Shown here: piece after piece, positions 36,782 to 48,246 of the stretch
Layout: the number at the start of each line of letters is the position of its first letter
Position numbering within the stretch: position 1 is the stretch's first letter
Origin: Annona cherimola
Lineage: Eukaryota > Streptophyta > Magnoliopsida > Magnoliales > Annonaceae
Direction of reading: 5' to 3'
Assembly (NCBI GenBank): GCA_030490835.1
Contig: CM059972.1
Location: 55,967,563-56,031,562, forward strand
Length of the DNA: 64,000 nt
The notes under the pieces: generated by a model
The model's database searches: none
The model's input: only the letters and a program-made list of their open reading frames with translations
What the model was told of the DNA's origin: nothing
Program-made: the position numbers and the translations under genes

Positions 36782-36915
36782 CCTTCCATACTTGTTTTTC
36801 TTCAAATGGTTATTCCTTAAACATTTCACAAACTTGTTAGTAGCCAAGACATACTCAAATTGATTTGTTAATCATCAAAATATGGATTTAGCTAGTTTTC
36901 CTCATGTTTCCAACA

Positions 36916-36931
36916 ATCTCCCCCTTTTTGA
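36916..36931 (-). promoter_or_regulatory. Polypurine tract of copia C
   Basis: The minus strand reads AAAAAGGGGGAGAT against the LTR. A second core is at 37133-37152. Confidence 0.8.
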
Positions 36932-37228
36932 TGATTGACAAAACCGATTTGAGTGGATACCTTTCATTTAAATAAATAAGCTCATATTCATAATGCAAAC
37001 ATTCAAAGTATTCATTTAAGCATATACATATCCTACTCTTCTCTCCTTAAATCTCTCTCCCCTTTAATCATAAAGACTTATACTCAAATAACTTATACTC
37101 AAATCCTCTTCTTCTCCCCATTCTTAAATCTCTCTCCCCCTTTTTGTCAATATATCAAAAAGATTAGAGGGTAAAAGAAACAAGTGGGTTTGCTCCCCCT
37201 AAATGGGTGCTCCCCCTCAATTTATGCT

Positions 37229-37764
37229 TTAAGTGAGTTCAAGCATTCCCATGTCATTTCTAATCTTATAAAATGCTTCTTTTGCTAGGGGCTTAGTGAA
37301 TATATCTGCAACTTGATCCTCTGTTCTTACATATACCAAACATATGTCATGATTTTCTACATGTTCTCTAATGAAATGATGTCTAAGGTCTATATGTTTG
37401 GTCCTAGAATGCAAGACTGGATTCTTGGTTAGACATATGGCACTGGTATTGTCACATTTGATAGGTATATCTTTAAAATCCATGCCATAGTCCCTAAGTT
37501 GCTGTTTCATCCAAAGTAATTGAGCACAACAGCTCCCGGCGGCAATATATTCGGCTTCCGCCGTAGATAGAGCAACACTAGTTTGTTTTCTTGAAAACCA
37601 TGAAACCAACATGCTTCCAAGAAACTGACATGTTCCACTAGTGCTTTTTCTATCTACTTTGTAACCAGCAAAATCCGCATCCGAGTAGCCGATTAGATCA
37701 AAATTTGAGCCCTTTGGATACCATAGTCCTAAATTGGTAGTGTCTACTAGATATCTAAAAATTC
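37229..37764 (-). pseudogene. Copia C RT end and RNase H
   Basis: Starts at [10 protein letters not shown] of the RT thumb/connection and continues through [38 protein letters not shown], and the RNase H end ADIFTKPLAKEAFYKI to the stop at 37229. The frame is open throughout and lacks the nonsense codon seen in A. The upstream part is replaced at about 37765 by gag sequence in another frame. Confidence 0.88.
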
Positions 37765-37765
37765 T

Positions 37766-38712
37766 TTTCTTTGGAATCTTTTGTTGTTCCCTCGATCTTT
37801 TCTTTGCTCTTTTGCTTTGCTTTCTTCGGGAGTTGGACATTGAGCTTGCATGTGTCCCGAACCGCCGCATCGGTAACATTTGGTTGGTTCTTTCTTTTTC
37901 TCTCTGGACTTTCTATCTTTGAAACTTCTGAAATTTTTGCCTTTCCTCACAAATTTTCTGAACCGTTTTGTGAGTAGGGCAATCTCGTCGTCGTTTTGAG
38001 AAGATGAAGTGTCGTCTGTGTCTTGTGCGGCTTTCAAGGCAATCGCTCTTTTGCCTCTGTGTTGATCTTCATTTCTTTTCTTGATTAGCTCATGTGACAT
38101 TAATGAACTAATCAAGTCTTCCAGCTTTAATGTGTTGAGGTCCTTGGCTTCTTCTATTGCAGTAATCTTTGGAGTCCATGATTCAGGTAGAGCTCTCAAA
38201 ATCTTCATGACCTGCTCAGATTCAGATATAGCCTTTCCAAGACCTTTTAAAGCATTAGTAATTTTTGATAATCTAGCAAACATTTCAGAAATATTTTCTG
38301 TTTCTAGCATTCTAAAGTTTTCTAGTTCTCCAATCAAAATATTTCTTCTCGTCCCTTGGACTTGAGAAGTTCCTTCATAAATGGAGGTTAATGTATCCCA
38401 TATCTCTTTGGTGGTTAAACAAGAGGATACCCTATCATATTCAGAAGCAGTAAGAGCACAAAATAATGAGTTCATAGCTTTGGCATTGCTCTTTACAATT
38501 TTTACTTCCTCATTGGTGCATTTGGAAGCTCTTTCATCGGTAGGCAAGGTTACTCCATCTTGGATTGCAATCCAAGAATCCATGTCGGTAGCCATAATAA
38601 GTTGCTTCATACGAAGCTTCCAATATCCAAAATTGTTCCCATCAAACAATGGTGGCCTTGTAAAAGATTGGCCTTCAGCAAATGCGGGAACGGAAGTAGA
38701 TTAGGATGCCAT
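37766..38712 (-). pseudogene. Copia gag (B/C chimera), truncated
   Basis: UBN2-type gag. The ATG at 38712 is followed by a TAA at codon 4 (38701-38703) where element A has CAA. The frame then stays open for over 300 codons, from FDGNNFGYWKLRMKQ through a zinc knuckle CYRCGGSGHMQAQC near 37840-37885. It runs out after the deletion junction and stops at 37747. Lost after the junction: the second knuckle, protease, integrase and most of RT. It may belong to B, since B's primer site and 5' LTR follow directly. Confidence 0.85.
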
Positions 38713-38746
38713 ATCGATAAGATCTCTTTGGTAAACTCAAAGACCT

Positions 38747-38758
38747 GCTCTGATACCA
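38747..38758 (-). promoter_or_regulatory. Primer binding site (tRNA-iMet), copia B
   Basis: TGGTATCAGAGC on minus, two bases inside the 5' LTR, as in A. Confidence 0.94.
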
Positions 38759-39520
38759 CTTGTTGGTCCCGAGTTGATGGCTAAACCCAAGAGGGGAGGG
38801 GTGAATTGGGTTCTTTAAAAAAAATTTTGGTAAATTAAAATCCTAACCCCTTGAAAGATTAATCCCCTTTTTGAAAGCAAATAGAGAGTAATAAGATAAA
38901 GCAGTAAAAGAAAGCAACAGACAAGATTTATAGTGGTTCGGGCAATCCTTCCCTACTCCACTCTTCCAAACTCACACTCCGTTGTGACTTGGGTTCCACT
39001 ATGTATTCCTCGAATACACTTAGAGTCTCCGCTCTCTTATAGATTCAAGCTCTAGGGGGCATATACAACTTAGAGCTTATGCTCTCTTCTAGATTCCAGC
39101 TCTAGGGGGCATAAACAACACACTGCACAAGTAGGTGATGAGTCACACTCCAATCACACTACTTTGCATACACTTGATCTTAGCTCCTCAAACTAAATCA
39201 AGTTCAATACAAACAAAGAAATAATAAAAGAAGTCTACACTTTACAGATGTGTAGAAGCAATTTGGCGTAGAGAAGAACTTGTAATATAGGCTTTGAAGA
39301 TTCAGAGATTGAGTTCTAGCAGTTTTGAAGCAGAGTTCTTCTTCTTTGAATGGCTTGATCTCTTTGAAGCTCTTGGATATAGGAGTTAAGCACACTTAAT
39401 GTTTCTCAGCATCTTCCCTCGTCCACAATAACTCCCTTTTATAATTGTGGAGGGAATCCGAACGTTAGAAGGTGGTTGGCGCGCATTAAATGCGCCAACG
39501 TTCAAATAATATCCGACCGT

Positions 39521-39791
39521 TGCGACCCAAGTCGCATGTGGAGTCGACTTCGGATGCGACTTCGCCCAAGTCGCAGATGGAGTCGACTTCGGGTGCGACT
39601 TCGCTTCTCCGTCGCAACTTCAAGTTCCAGGTCGGGTCGACTTGGGTATCGACTTGACCCAAGTCGCAGGTGGAGTCGACTTCGGGTGCGACTTCACCTC
39701 TTCAAGTTCCGAGTCTTGAGTCTTGGGTCGACTTGGCTTTAGACTTCAACTCAAGTCGATCATGGAGTCGACTTGGGTTGCGACTTGACTC
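39521..39791. repeat. 39-bp GTCGAC hairpin repeat, block 1 (5' LTR B)
   Basis: Counterpart of 31579-31850. Confidence 0.85.
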
Positions 39792-40164
39792 GATCTTTGC
39801 TAAAAATGCTTTGATCTTCATTTGATCTTCCTCTATCTTGCTTGGCTTTCTTCCTTTGAATCATTTTCATTATGGATGATTCCTCATACTTGTAGATCTT
39901 GTTAATCTTGAAGTCCTTGTTTTTGGTTTATCTTGGATAGGCTTAAACCTCATGAATCTTTGGAGAGTTTGATTCTTGTAGGACAGATTCATGTACCTTG
40001 CTTTGCTTTGGAGTCATTTGATCTTTAGGACTTGATAGACTTGATTTGATCTTGAACATGTATTCTTACTTTGAGAATAGTCTTTGCTCCTTGATTTGGA
40101 TCTTGATAAAGTTCAAGTAGGTTCTTGGAATGGGCTTGGAACTGCATTTTGAAGTCTGAACTTC

Positions 40165-40494
40165 TCAAGTCGAGGATGGAGTCGACCTTGTCTGCGACTT
40201 CACCCAAGTCGCACCTGGAGTCGACTTGGCCTGCGACTTGGGCAGCTTTGTGCCCCAAAATCAGGTCTGGACAGTTTTTCTAGACTGAAGTCGATAGTAA
40301 GGTCGACTTCGTGTGCGACTTGGCTTCCCAAGTCGCAAGTGGAGTCGACTTAGCCTGCGACTTCACCTGCTACTCTTCCATTTCTGATTTTGCCTTTGAG
40401 GTTCAAAGTCAAGTCGATAGTGGAGTTGACTTTGGGATCGACTTTACCCTAAGTCGAAGTCCAAGTCGACTTGGGGATCGACTTGGCTATTTCA
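40165..40494. repeat. 39-bp GTCGAC hairpin repeat, block 2 (5' LTR B)
   Basis: Counterpart of 32224-32553. Confidence 0.8.
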
Positions 40495-40613
40495 GTTCCT
40501 TAAATCATTGAGCAAACTCATTAGTACTCTTTAATATACTCAAATTAGCCTTTGTTAATCATCAAAACTTAAGCTTTGGTCAATTTTTTTTGTTTTAAAC
40601 ATTGTTTCTAACA

Positions 40614-40618
40614 TTTAG
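40614..40618. repeat. Target-site duplication TTTAG, right of copia B
   Basis: Exact copy of 30815-30819. Confidence 0.93.
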
Positions 40619-42019
40619 CACTTTGAAAAATTTCTCGAAGCTCATTCTCACATGGACGTGCACCCTTTTTATAGAGCTGCATTTACTCCAGCTGTGGGCC
40701 CCACTTGCTGCCATTTTTCCACAGCCACTAAATGGGTATTTATCCCTTAAATGTGCTGGGTAAATGACAACTATAAAAATATTTTTACCATTTTTTCTTA
40801 AAGCTAAAATCTGCTTAAGATAGATCAATCCAAGCTGTCCACTTGCCACGTCCATATTGCTGCCCATTTCCAGATTTTTTTCCCATTTTTAATTATCTTA
40901 ATTTGAGGGTAAATTATATACCTAATTAGAATTTATTTTAACCTTTAATTTGGCATAAAAAAATTTACAAAAATCATTACAACAGCATCAATCCATTGCA
41001 CGTTCATTTGTATAAACAAGCTGTCCACTTTTGCATCATCGATGAGCAGCTGTTGTTCATGATTTTTCAAGGAATTTTTCACATGAATATTGCTCATTTA
41101 TGTGTCCCAACATGTCTGCTATTTATTTGCATATATTATAAAATAAAAAATTTAAAAAAATCCAGCAATAGCAGCTAGTTGACGTGCTTGCCTTGCGACC
41201 TTACCTATGCTTACATTGAGCACTCCCTAGCTCCTTTAATGTGGACATCAATGCAGGGATAATTCATGAAATTTTTGCATTTTACAATAATGCATAAAAT
41301 ACCCTAGTTTTAAGCTGCATTTGACACATATTTTGCTATTAAAAATCTGCACTTACTCTATGTACTCTAGCCTTTAATGCATGGTACCTTTGAGGTGAAA
41401 AAGTCAACTATGCACACCTTTTTCCAATTCAGGTAATTTTCCAACATAACATGCTTAATCTAAACCTTCCAAAATTTTAATCTCATAATTTCATTCAACC
41501 GTTTCAAATTTCATCTCAATCCGATTTTTCTAGCTCATGTTATAGCTGTTTGAAGTTAACGGTTGGATTTGAAATATAATCAATAAATCATTACACTAAT
41601 TTCATCAAGGATTTTCATAATCCAATAATCCCATAATACCAAGCCTAACATCATCAACTCCCTTTCAAATTTCACTTGAATCCGCCTTACAGGCATTGAA
41701 TTATGAATTTTTTAGTATTTTTCCAACATAATTCCATAATTTTCATTTTAATCTCTATTAATTAAATTATGGAAATTAAAGTAAATATTCATGCCACATT
41801 AGAAAATCCTAATCCTCATTAATCCCCTTTTTACCATCTTGACTCATATTGGGCTTTGGCGATTAATCCTTAATCACCATTCTTAATTGCAAACTCTACT
41901 TGTAAAATACCATTAAATCATAAAAATCATGAATCATCCATAATTCATTTAATTTACATATAAATCACATGTATATGTCCAATGCATACATTGGACCCTA
42001 CATAGGTTGGGGTTTCACA
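40619..42019 (-). repeat. G1 3' LTR, second piece
   Basis: Resumes the LTR after copia B and aligns with 45915-47319. It ends GGGGTTTCACA at 42019. Confidence 0.92.
40664..40673 (-). promoter_or_regulatory. TATA box of G1 3' LTR
   Basis: The minus strand reads TATAAAAAGG. Copia B entered about 46 bp downstream of it in the sense direction. Confidence 0.65.
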
Positions 42020-42031
42020 ATCCTCCCCACC
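42020..42031 (-). promoter_or_regulatory. Polypurine tract of G1
   Basis: The minus strand reads GGTGGGGAGGAT directly before the LTR start TGTGAAACCCC. Confidence 0.8.
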
Positions 42032-42059
42032 TTATAACAGGTTTCGTCCCAAAACCGTC

Positions 42060-42978
42060 TCTTCTTTTAATAATTAGGGTATTTCCTTTCTACTTCTTCC
42101 CTTAGTTCCCAAATATTCTTGCTTTCAGAGTATTTGTTCCATTGAACCTCAACATATTTAATTTTTCTAGTCGAAGTTTTTTGTACTTCATGGTTTAGGA
42201 TTCTTATCCTAATCAATCATATCATCCATATTTAATTAACCATAGCTAACTTGCATATGGAGAATCCCACTTGTATTATCTTATCGGTCTCCTCTACAGG
42301 CAGTGCATGCGTGGTTACATATTGGCAACTTATGATTAAATGATTATCATTGAAATCAAACAAGACCATTGCCAATTTTACTAAAATTTAATCCATACCT
42401 ATAACCACTTCATCCTCTTGCTCCCGTGTCTCCATTTGGGTTAGAGCATGCACACGTATCGGGTTTGTAGAGGTAGCCGGTTGGTTAGCTATTCCCATTA
42501 GCCTTGGCGGTGCGGCTTTTCCACGTCCTTGCAATGTTTGTGCCTTGTTTGGACAATTTGGAGCTATGTGTCCAATCTGGTCACAAACATAGCATCTCAC
42601 CATTTTTACCTCTCCCTTGCCACACTCCTTGGCTATATGACTCATTTGTCCACACTTGTAGCATTTGATAGTTTCTTTCAAACATTCCCCTTGGTGATGC
42701 CTTTGACACTTTTTACATAATAGAGAATTATTCCTCTAAAAGGTACTTCTACCTTTTTCCATCCCTCCTTTCTTACTCTTTTCTGACCCTGTTCCCTCTT
42801 CCATATTTCTTTCTGGGCTTAAGTTTTCTTGTCTTTGACGAGTCCTTGGATTTTGCCCAAGTGACTTTGGTCTACCCCTCTTAGGTCTACTAGTTTCTCC
42901 AACCTCATGCTGGCTGGGAACTTCTGTAGTAACTTCCTTTCCCTTATTCTTTCTAACCCTTGATCTTGTATCAACCAT
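42060..42978 (-). pseudogene. G1 internal remnant: gag ends, protease start, chromodomain tail
   Basis: The ATG at 42978 starts MVDTRSRVRKNKGKE, the same N-terminus as G2 gag. After about 75 codons it joins in frame (one TAG at 42736) to three zinc-knuckle-like motifs: CKKCQRHHQGEC, CYKCGQMSHIAKEC and CYVCDQIGHIAPNC. The whole capsid part is missing. After a stop near 42388, a degenerate protease start (VLFDF...ISCQYVTTHAL) is readable near 42330-42270. Then comes a jump to the pol C-terminus with WELREEVERKYP near 42070-42110, the chromodomain end. RT, RNase H and integrase are gone. Confidence 0.8.
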
Positions 42979-43303
42979 TATGCTTTTTCTGAATATCAAA
43001 AGCACATAACCTTCATTCATGGTTAGGGTTAGGTCATAACATATGCATCTCATCATCATATAATTAATATCCAATTAACACAATCACAATCATGTGATAT
43101 TATCCATCATCATAAACATCACTACTATCATTATCATAAATATTCACAGTCATTGATTCATTCCATATCAACAACTATTTTTCAACGTATCATCAAATAT
43201 CATGCATCCTATCATGATAATCACTTATTCAATCATCATAAAATCATGGATATCATATTTAATCATCACACTTAAACTTTTCCATGCCTATTTACCAGTC
43301 CAT
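42979..43303 (-). other. G1 leader, short
   Basis: About 325 bp of ATCAT-rich non-coding sequence between primer site and gag ATG. Unlike G2, no upstream ORF is present. Confidence 0.65.
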
Positions 43304-43315
43304 GCTCTGATACCG
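43304..43315 (-). promoter_or_regulatory. Primer binding site of G1
   Basis: The minus strand reads CGGTATCAGAGC, one mismatch from the tRNA-iMet complement, 5 bases inside the 5' LTR. Confidence 0.85.
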
Positions 43316-43320
43316 TTCAT

Positions 43321-46300
43321 TGTAACGCCCCAGCCCTAGCGTTACAACCTTACCTCAGGATCTATTGACTGGTAAACGTGATCAGGATTGTTGCCCTATC
43401 ACACGGCGGGTTTTAATGGATATTTATCCAATTAAATGTATTCTCGTAGGAGTTTATTTCTTTATATTTCTCACCTCATGCATATCTCGGTCATTTCCAT
43501 CTAATAATGTCATAACTAGACATGTTTTTCATAATATATTTCGAACCATCTCGTAAATCAGATGTCACTGCATATATCATCCATAGATGTCAACATAAAA
43601 CATCAAAGTAATTTTACAACCATCCAACATAAGTTTTTCACAAACATGACACTTATAATGTTTTTCCATTCCTTCAATGGTCAGCTCTTGCTCCTTTGCT
43701 AGGTCTCTTCTTTCACCTGTCTATGGGTTTGGAAAACGAAAACATGAGTCGAAAGTCAATGAGCAAGCTTATATTTTATAGGCAATTCATTTTGAAGGCA
43801 ACATTGTTTAAAAACATTTCTCTCCATTCAGCAGGAGAAATTAGCAAGTGATCAACTACCTGCGGAGCAGAAACTTTTTCATAAAACTTTCATTAACTTT
43901 TCATAAACTTTAGATGTGCAAATTCATCATTTCCATTCATGACATTATCTTTCATGTGACGGTACTCTAGCACGAGGAACATTCTTTCATATCATGGTCC
44001 TTTCCATCCTTGGTGCCAGACCTACAGACTTGGCAACGTCAAAGGGGACTCCTTGTCCACTTACTATCTCGACTAGACTACTTGACTTCCATTCCATGCA
44101 TGACTTTTAGTCACCCCGACATTATATACCCTCTTACATAGAACTTGTCATTCTCATGTAGAGAATTCTTTGGACCATCCCTTCTTTAAATATCATTTCA
44201 ATGAAACATCGTATAAATTCATGTTTAATCACATTTCATGCATAATTGCAAAATAGTAAAAAATCATTTATTTCAATAGAAATAAACATTTCAATACTCA
44301 TATAGACAAGGAATGGTCATCCTTGAACAACTTGGAAAGCATTTAAAACAAAACTCATTTAGAAAGCTGCTTGCTTACATTGCTTGCTTAGCTTTCCGTT
44401 TCGCTTACCCCTTTGCCTTTGCCTATACATATAAGAATGACATAGAATTCATATACTTTTTTTTGCTTGCATTCAACTCAGTTTTTCAATCCATTGTCAT
44501 TAACATACATGATCCATTTGACTTTTCAAGTCGAATTGCACATATAGCACATACTTGTGCATTACATGGGCTTTTACCCATCATATTAAATCCCACAAGT
44601 AGGGTAATCATTCAATCACTTAATAATCATTCAATAATCATCATTTAATGGCTCATTACCTTCCTTTTACCATTTTTCACTTATTTTCCAAAAATTTTAC
44701 ACATCGGTGCTCATTTTAAGCACACGTTGTTGCCTTAAGCCTCATTAATTAATCTCAAAATTTGAGATTAAGATCATGCATCTAAACAGAAATATATTCA
44801 TGAAATTTATCATATTTCCATGCATTTTTACACAAAGTCCATTTACATAAGTCATTTACCACTTATGCATGTTCATCCTTCCACATATACTCACTTCACA
44901 TCACATATATGATGCATTTCATAAAATTTTCTAAGTCAGAAACTTAGTTCATAATTCAAAATGATTAACATCCTTACTTAACAATTTATTTAGGGTATTT
45001 TTATGTAATTTTAATCCACTAATCATAGGATTCCAAAACAGCAACTTTGGAACCCGTTTTTCACAGGTTCAAAGTGTCTTTTGACATTTAACTCTAAACA
45101 GTTTTATAATTCCAAATTTTCAGAAATTAATCCAAATTTTCTTAACCCAAATATAGTGTATTAACACATATTTATCATTCATAAATAAATTCGTCTCAAA
45201 ACAGCAACTTGTTTCCCCGTTTCGGGTCCCGTTTTCACCCATTTGGACATCACTTCATAAAATTCATAAAAATCAGATTTGGGACTTATCTTCTCAAATC
45301 CTTTTGGGCGTCAATAGTACCCTAACCCTAGGGTACTTTACCCTACATAAATTCCATAAATCATGTAATCCCATTTCCATACCATTTTTCGCAAAAAAAT
45401 GGAAAAATCGGGTCATATACGTCACTTTTGATTCTATTCTTTCTGAAATTCATATCTTAAGCTTAAATCAACATATGTTATTCATTAAAACATGTTTCAT
45501 AACCTAAACATAACATTAACCCAATACAGTAACTTTTCATTTAAATTTGGGTTTTATCAAGTTGAGTTTTCAACTCATAACCCACTCAAATCTTCATTTC
45601 CACCACACAAATCATTGAAATTCATTCATATAACTTAATACCCATTCCATATTTGATCAAAGGGTATATTGAAACATCATTTAAGAAGTCTTTAAGCTTC
45701 AAATTCATATTCAAAATCTTAGAGTTTAACACTTAGAATCAAAAGCTCAAAGCATCACGTCTACTTACTTGATTGATGAAAATCAAACCCTAAACACTTA
45801 AGCAATCTTTCTCTTCCCTTTTCTCTTTCTTTTTCCTTCTTTTTTTCTTAGCTTTTCTTCCTCCTTGCTGTCCCTAGGGTGGGACGTGAGCTGCTGCCTT
45901 GGGGGAGAAGGGGTTTAAACTTAGAAAAATTTCTCAAAGCTCATTCTCACATGGACGTGCCCCCTTTTTATAGAGCTGGATTTGCTCCAGCTGCGGGCCC
46001 CACTTGCTACTGTTTTTCCACAGCCATTAAATCAGTATTTATCCCTTAAATGTACTCGGTAAATGACAGCCATAAAAATATTTTTACCCTTTTTTCTTGA
46101 AGCAAAAATCTGCTTAAGATAGAATCAATCCAAGTTGTCCACTTGTCACGTCCATATTGCTGCCCATTTCCATATTTTTTTCCATTTTTAATAATATTAA
46201 TTTGTGGGTAAAGTATACAAATAATTAGAATTTATTTTAACCTTTAATTTGGCATAAAAAAATTAACAAAAATCATTACAGCAGCATCAATCCATTGCAC

Positions 46301-47319
46301 GCCCATTTGTATAAACAAGCTGTCAACTTTTGCATCATCAATGAGCAGCTGTTGTTCACGATTTTTCAGGGATTTTTTCACATGAATAATTGCTCATTTA
46401 TGTGTCCCAACATGTCAGATATTTATGTGCATATATTATAAAATAAAAATTTTAAAAAATCCTGCAATAGCAGCTAGTTGACGTGCTTGCCTTGCGACCT
46501 TACCTATGCTTACATTGAGCACTCCCTAGCTCCTTTAATGTGGACATAAATGCAGGGATAATTCATGGAATTTTTTCATTTTACAATAATGCATAAAATA
46601 CCCTAGTTTTAAGCTGCATTTGACACATATTTTGCTATTAAAAATCTGCACTTATTATATGTAATCTAGCCTTTAATGCATGGTACCTTTGAGGTGCAAA
46701 AGTCAACTATGCACACCTTTTTCCAATTTAGGTAATTTTGCAACATAACATGCTTAATCTAAACCTTCCAAAATTTTAATCTCATAATTTCATTCAACCA
46801 TTTCAAATTTCATCTCAATCCGATTTTCCTAGCTCAAGTTATAGCCGTTTGAAGTTAACGGTTGGATTTGAAATATAATCAATAAATCATTACACTAATT
46901 TCATCAAGGATTTTCATAATCCCATAATACGATAATACCAAGCCCAACATCATCAACTTTCCTTTCAAATTTCACTTGAATCCGCCTTACAGGCGTTGAG
47001 TTATGAATTTTCTAATATTTTTCCAACATAATTCCATAATTTCCATTTTAATCTCCATTAATTAAATCATGGAAATTAAAGTAATTATTCATGCCATGAT
47101 AGCAAATCCTAATCCTCATTAAGCCCCTTTTTATCACCTTGACTCATATTGGGCTTTGGCTATTAATCCTTAATCACCATTCTTAATTGCAAACTCTACT
47201 TGTAAAATACCATTAAATCATAAAAATCATGAATCATCCATAATTCATTTAATTTACATATAAATCACATGTGTTTGTCCAATGCATACATTGGACCCTA
47301 CATAGGTTGGGGTTTCACA
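43321..47319 (-). repeat. 5' LTR of G1, 3999 bp
   Basis: TGTAACGCCCC...GGGTTTCACA. Minus-strand TATA box TATAAAAAGG at 45963-45972. It is the only uninterrupted copy of this LTR in the window and serves as reference for its 3' LTR. Open frames inside are unsupported. Confidence 0.94.
45963..45972 (-). promoter_or_regulatory. TATA box of G1 5' LTR
   Basis: TATAAAAAGG on minus preceded by AGCTC, the same context as 40664-40673. Likely core promoter for G1 RNA. Confidence 0.68.
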
Positions 47320-47324
47320 ATAAG
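47320..47324. repeat. Target-site duplication ATAAG, right of G1
   Basis: Exact copy of 28227-28231. Confidence 0.92.
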
Positions 47325-48246
47325 TGACGTTTCAAGCTTCATAATAAATCTCAAATATTGAGATAATTAATCCTCATTTATAGAGCAATATCCTCATGCA
47401 TTTTATCACATATTCATGCATATTTTGTATTTTAGCAAGTTCACATAAGCCACATATCATCAATTCACACATATGCTTCATATATGTTTAACATATAACA
47501 CATGTATTATGTGTTTCTTAAATTTTCTTTAACACAAAAAATTTCACCCATTTTTTAATCATTATTAAACTCCTAAATTAACATATACTTTAGGGTTAAA
47601 TTTCAGATTTTTAATCCATTTATCACCGATTTCCAAAACAGCCATGTTAAGACTCATTTTTTTATCATTTCAACACCTCTTTCATGACTTAAATCAAAAC
47701 AGACTTTTAAGTCATAATTTTCAGCAACTAAACATACTTTTCTTAACCCAAATTTAGAGTATTATCACGTATTTAAAGTCCACAATTCATTGGATTCCAT
47801 AACAGCAACATTTTCATACATATATGGTATCCATTTAACCCATTTTGATGTGTCCAAGCATATACCTATAAAAATCAGATTTAGGGAAAATCTTTTCAAA
47901 CTCTTTTGGACACTCAAAGTAACTTAAAAGTAGTGTATTTTAACTTCCATAACATCCATAAATCATTTCATTACAAACAGCAACAAAAATCATATGAAAA
48001 ACACCCGTTTTGGCCCCCATTTGGACGTCCCTCATGCATAACCTAAAAAATTAGATTTAGGGCAAACTCATCCAGCTCACTTTGGTCATCCAAAGGATCC
48101 TTAATTTAGGATAATTTACCCTAAAATTCATCCAAAAAAAATTTAAGTGCTTCCTTGTATCATTTTTAACCCCAAAATGGAAAAATCGGGCCTTTCTTGA
48201 AACTTAGGGTTTCATATTTGCTAAAATCATTAACAAATGCTTAAGT
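47325..48246 (-). mobile_element. Long gypsy LTR L0, middle piece
   Basis: Continues 26756-28231 after G1. It contains the family's Tekay-type LTR motifs (CAACTAAACATACTTTTCTTAACCC, GGAAAAATCGGGCC). It is cut again at about 48246 by the G2 3' LTR; the remainder must lie beyond the window. Confidence 0.7.

Larger units (their letters stand above)
35318..36915 (-). mobile_element. Third copia LTR (C), nested in copia B
   Basis: 1598 bp, TGTTGGGTCCC...TTTCCAACA, followed by a polypurine tract and C-type internal sequence. It is therefore the 3' LTR of another minus-oriented copia, closer to A than to B in its internal flank (GACAAAACCGATTTGAGTG). Its partner 5' LTR is absent. It sits inside B's RNase H. 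Confidence 0.88.
30820..40613 (-). mobile_element. Ty1/copia element B with extra ORF and nested copia C remnant
   Basis: Minus-oriented, 9794 bp, LTRs of 1854 and 1853 bp, TSD TTTAG, PPT at 32674 and tRNA-iMet primer site at 38747-38758. Sense order is 5' LTR, gag, deletion junction, a C-type RT/RNase H tail, a third LTR (C), B's own RNase H end, a GTCGAC array, an extra ORF, and the 3' LTR. About 25-28 LTR mismatches by eye (about 1.5%). Most of pol is missing, so it cannot move by itself. Confidence 0.92.
38761..40613 (-). repeat. 5' LTR of copia B
   Basis: 1853 bp, co-linear with 30820-32673. TATA box at 39435-39443 (TATAAAAGG on minus). Confidence 0.93.
28232..47319 (-). mobile_element. 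Gypsy element G1: ~4-kb LTRs, internally deleted
   Basis: Minus-oriented, TSD ATAAG. The 3' LTR is 28232-30819 plus 40619-42019 (3989 bp once copia B is removed), the internal region is only 42020-43320, and the 5' LTR is 43321-47319 (3999 bp). Net length without B is about 9.3 kb, of which 86% is LTR. The internal part keeps the polypurine tract, chromodomain tail, protease start, gag ends and primer site, but has lost capsid, RT, RNase H and integrase. It is a non-autonomous, LARD-like chromovirus derivative. Confidence 0.93.

Noticed and set aside
44313..44648. 111-codon plus-strand frame in the G1 5' LTR
   Set aside because: The matching 3' LTR region (29240-29560) does not keep the frame, so it is not a gene.
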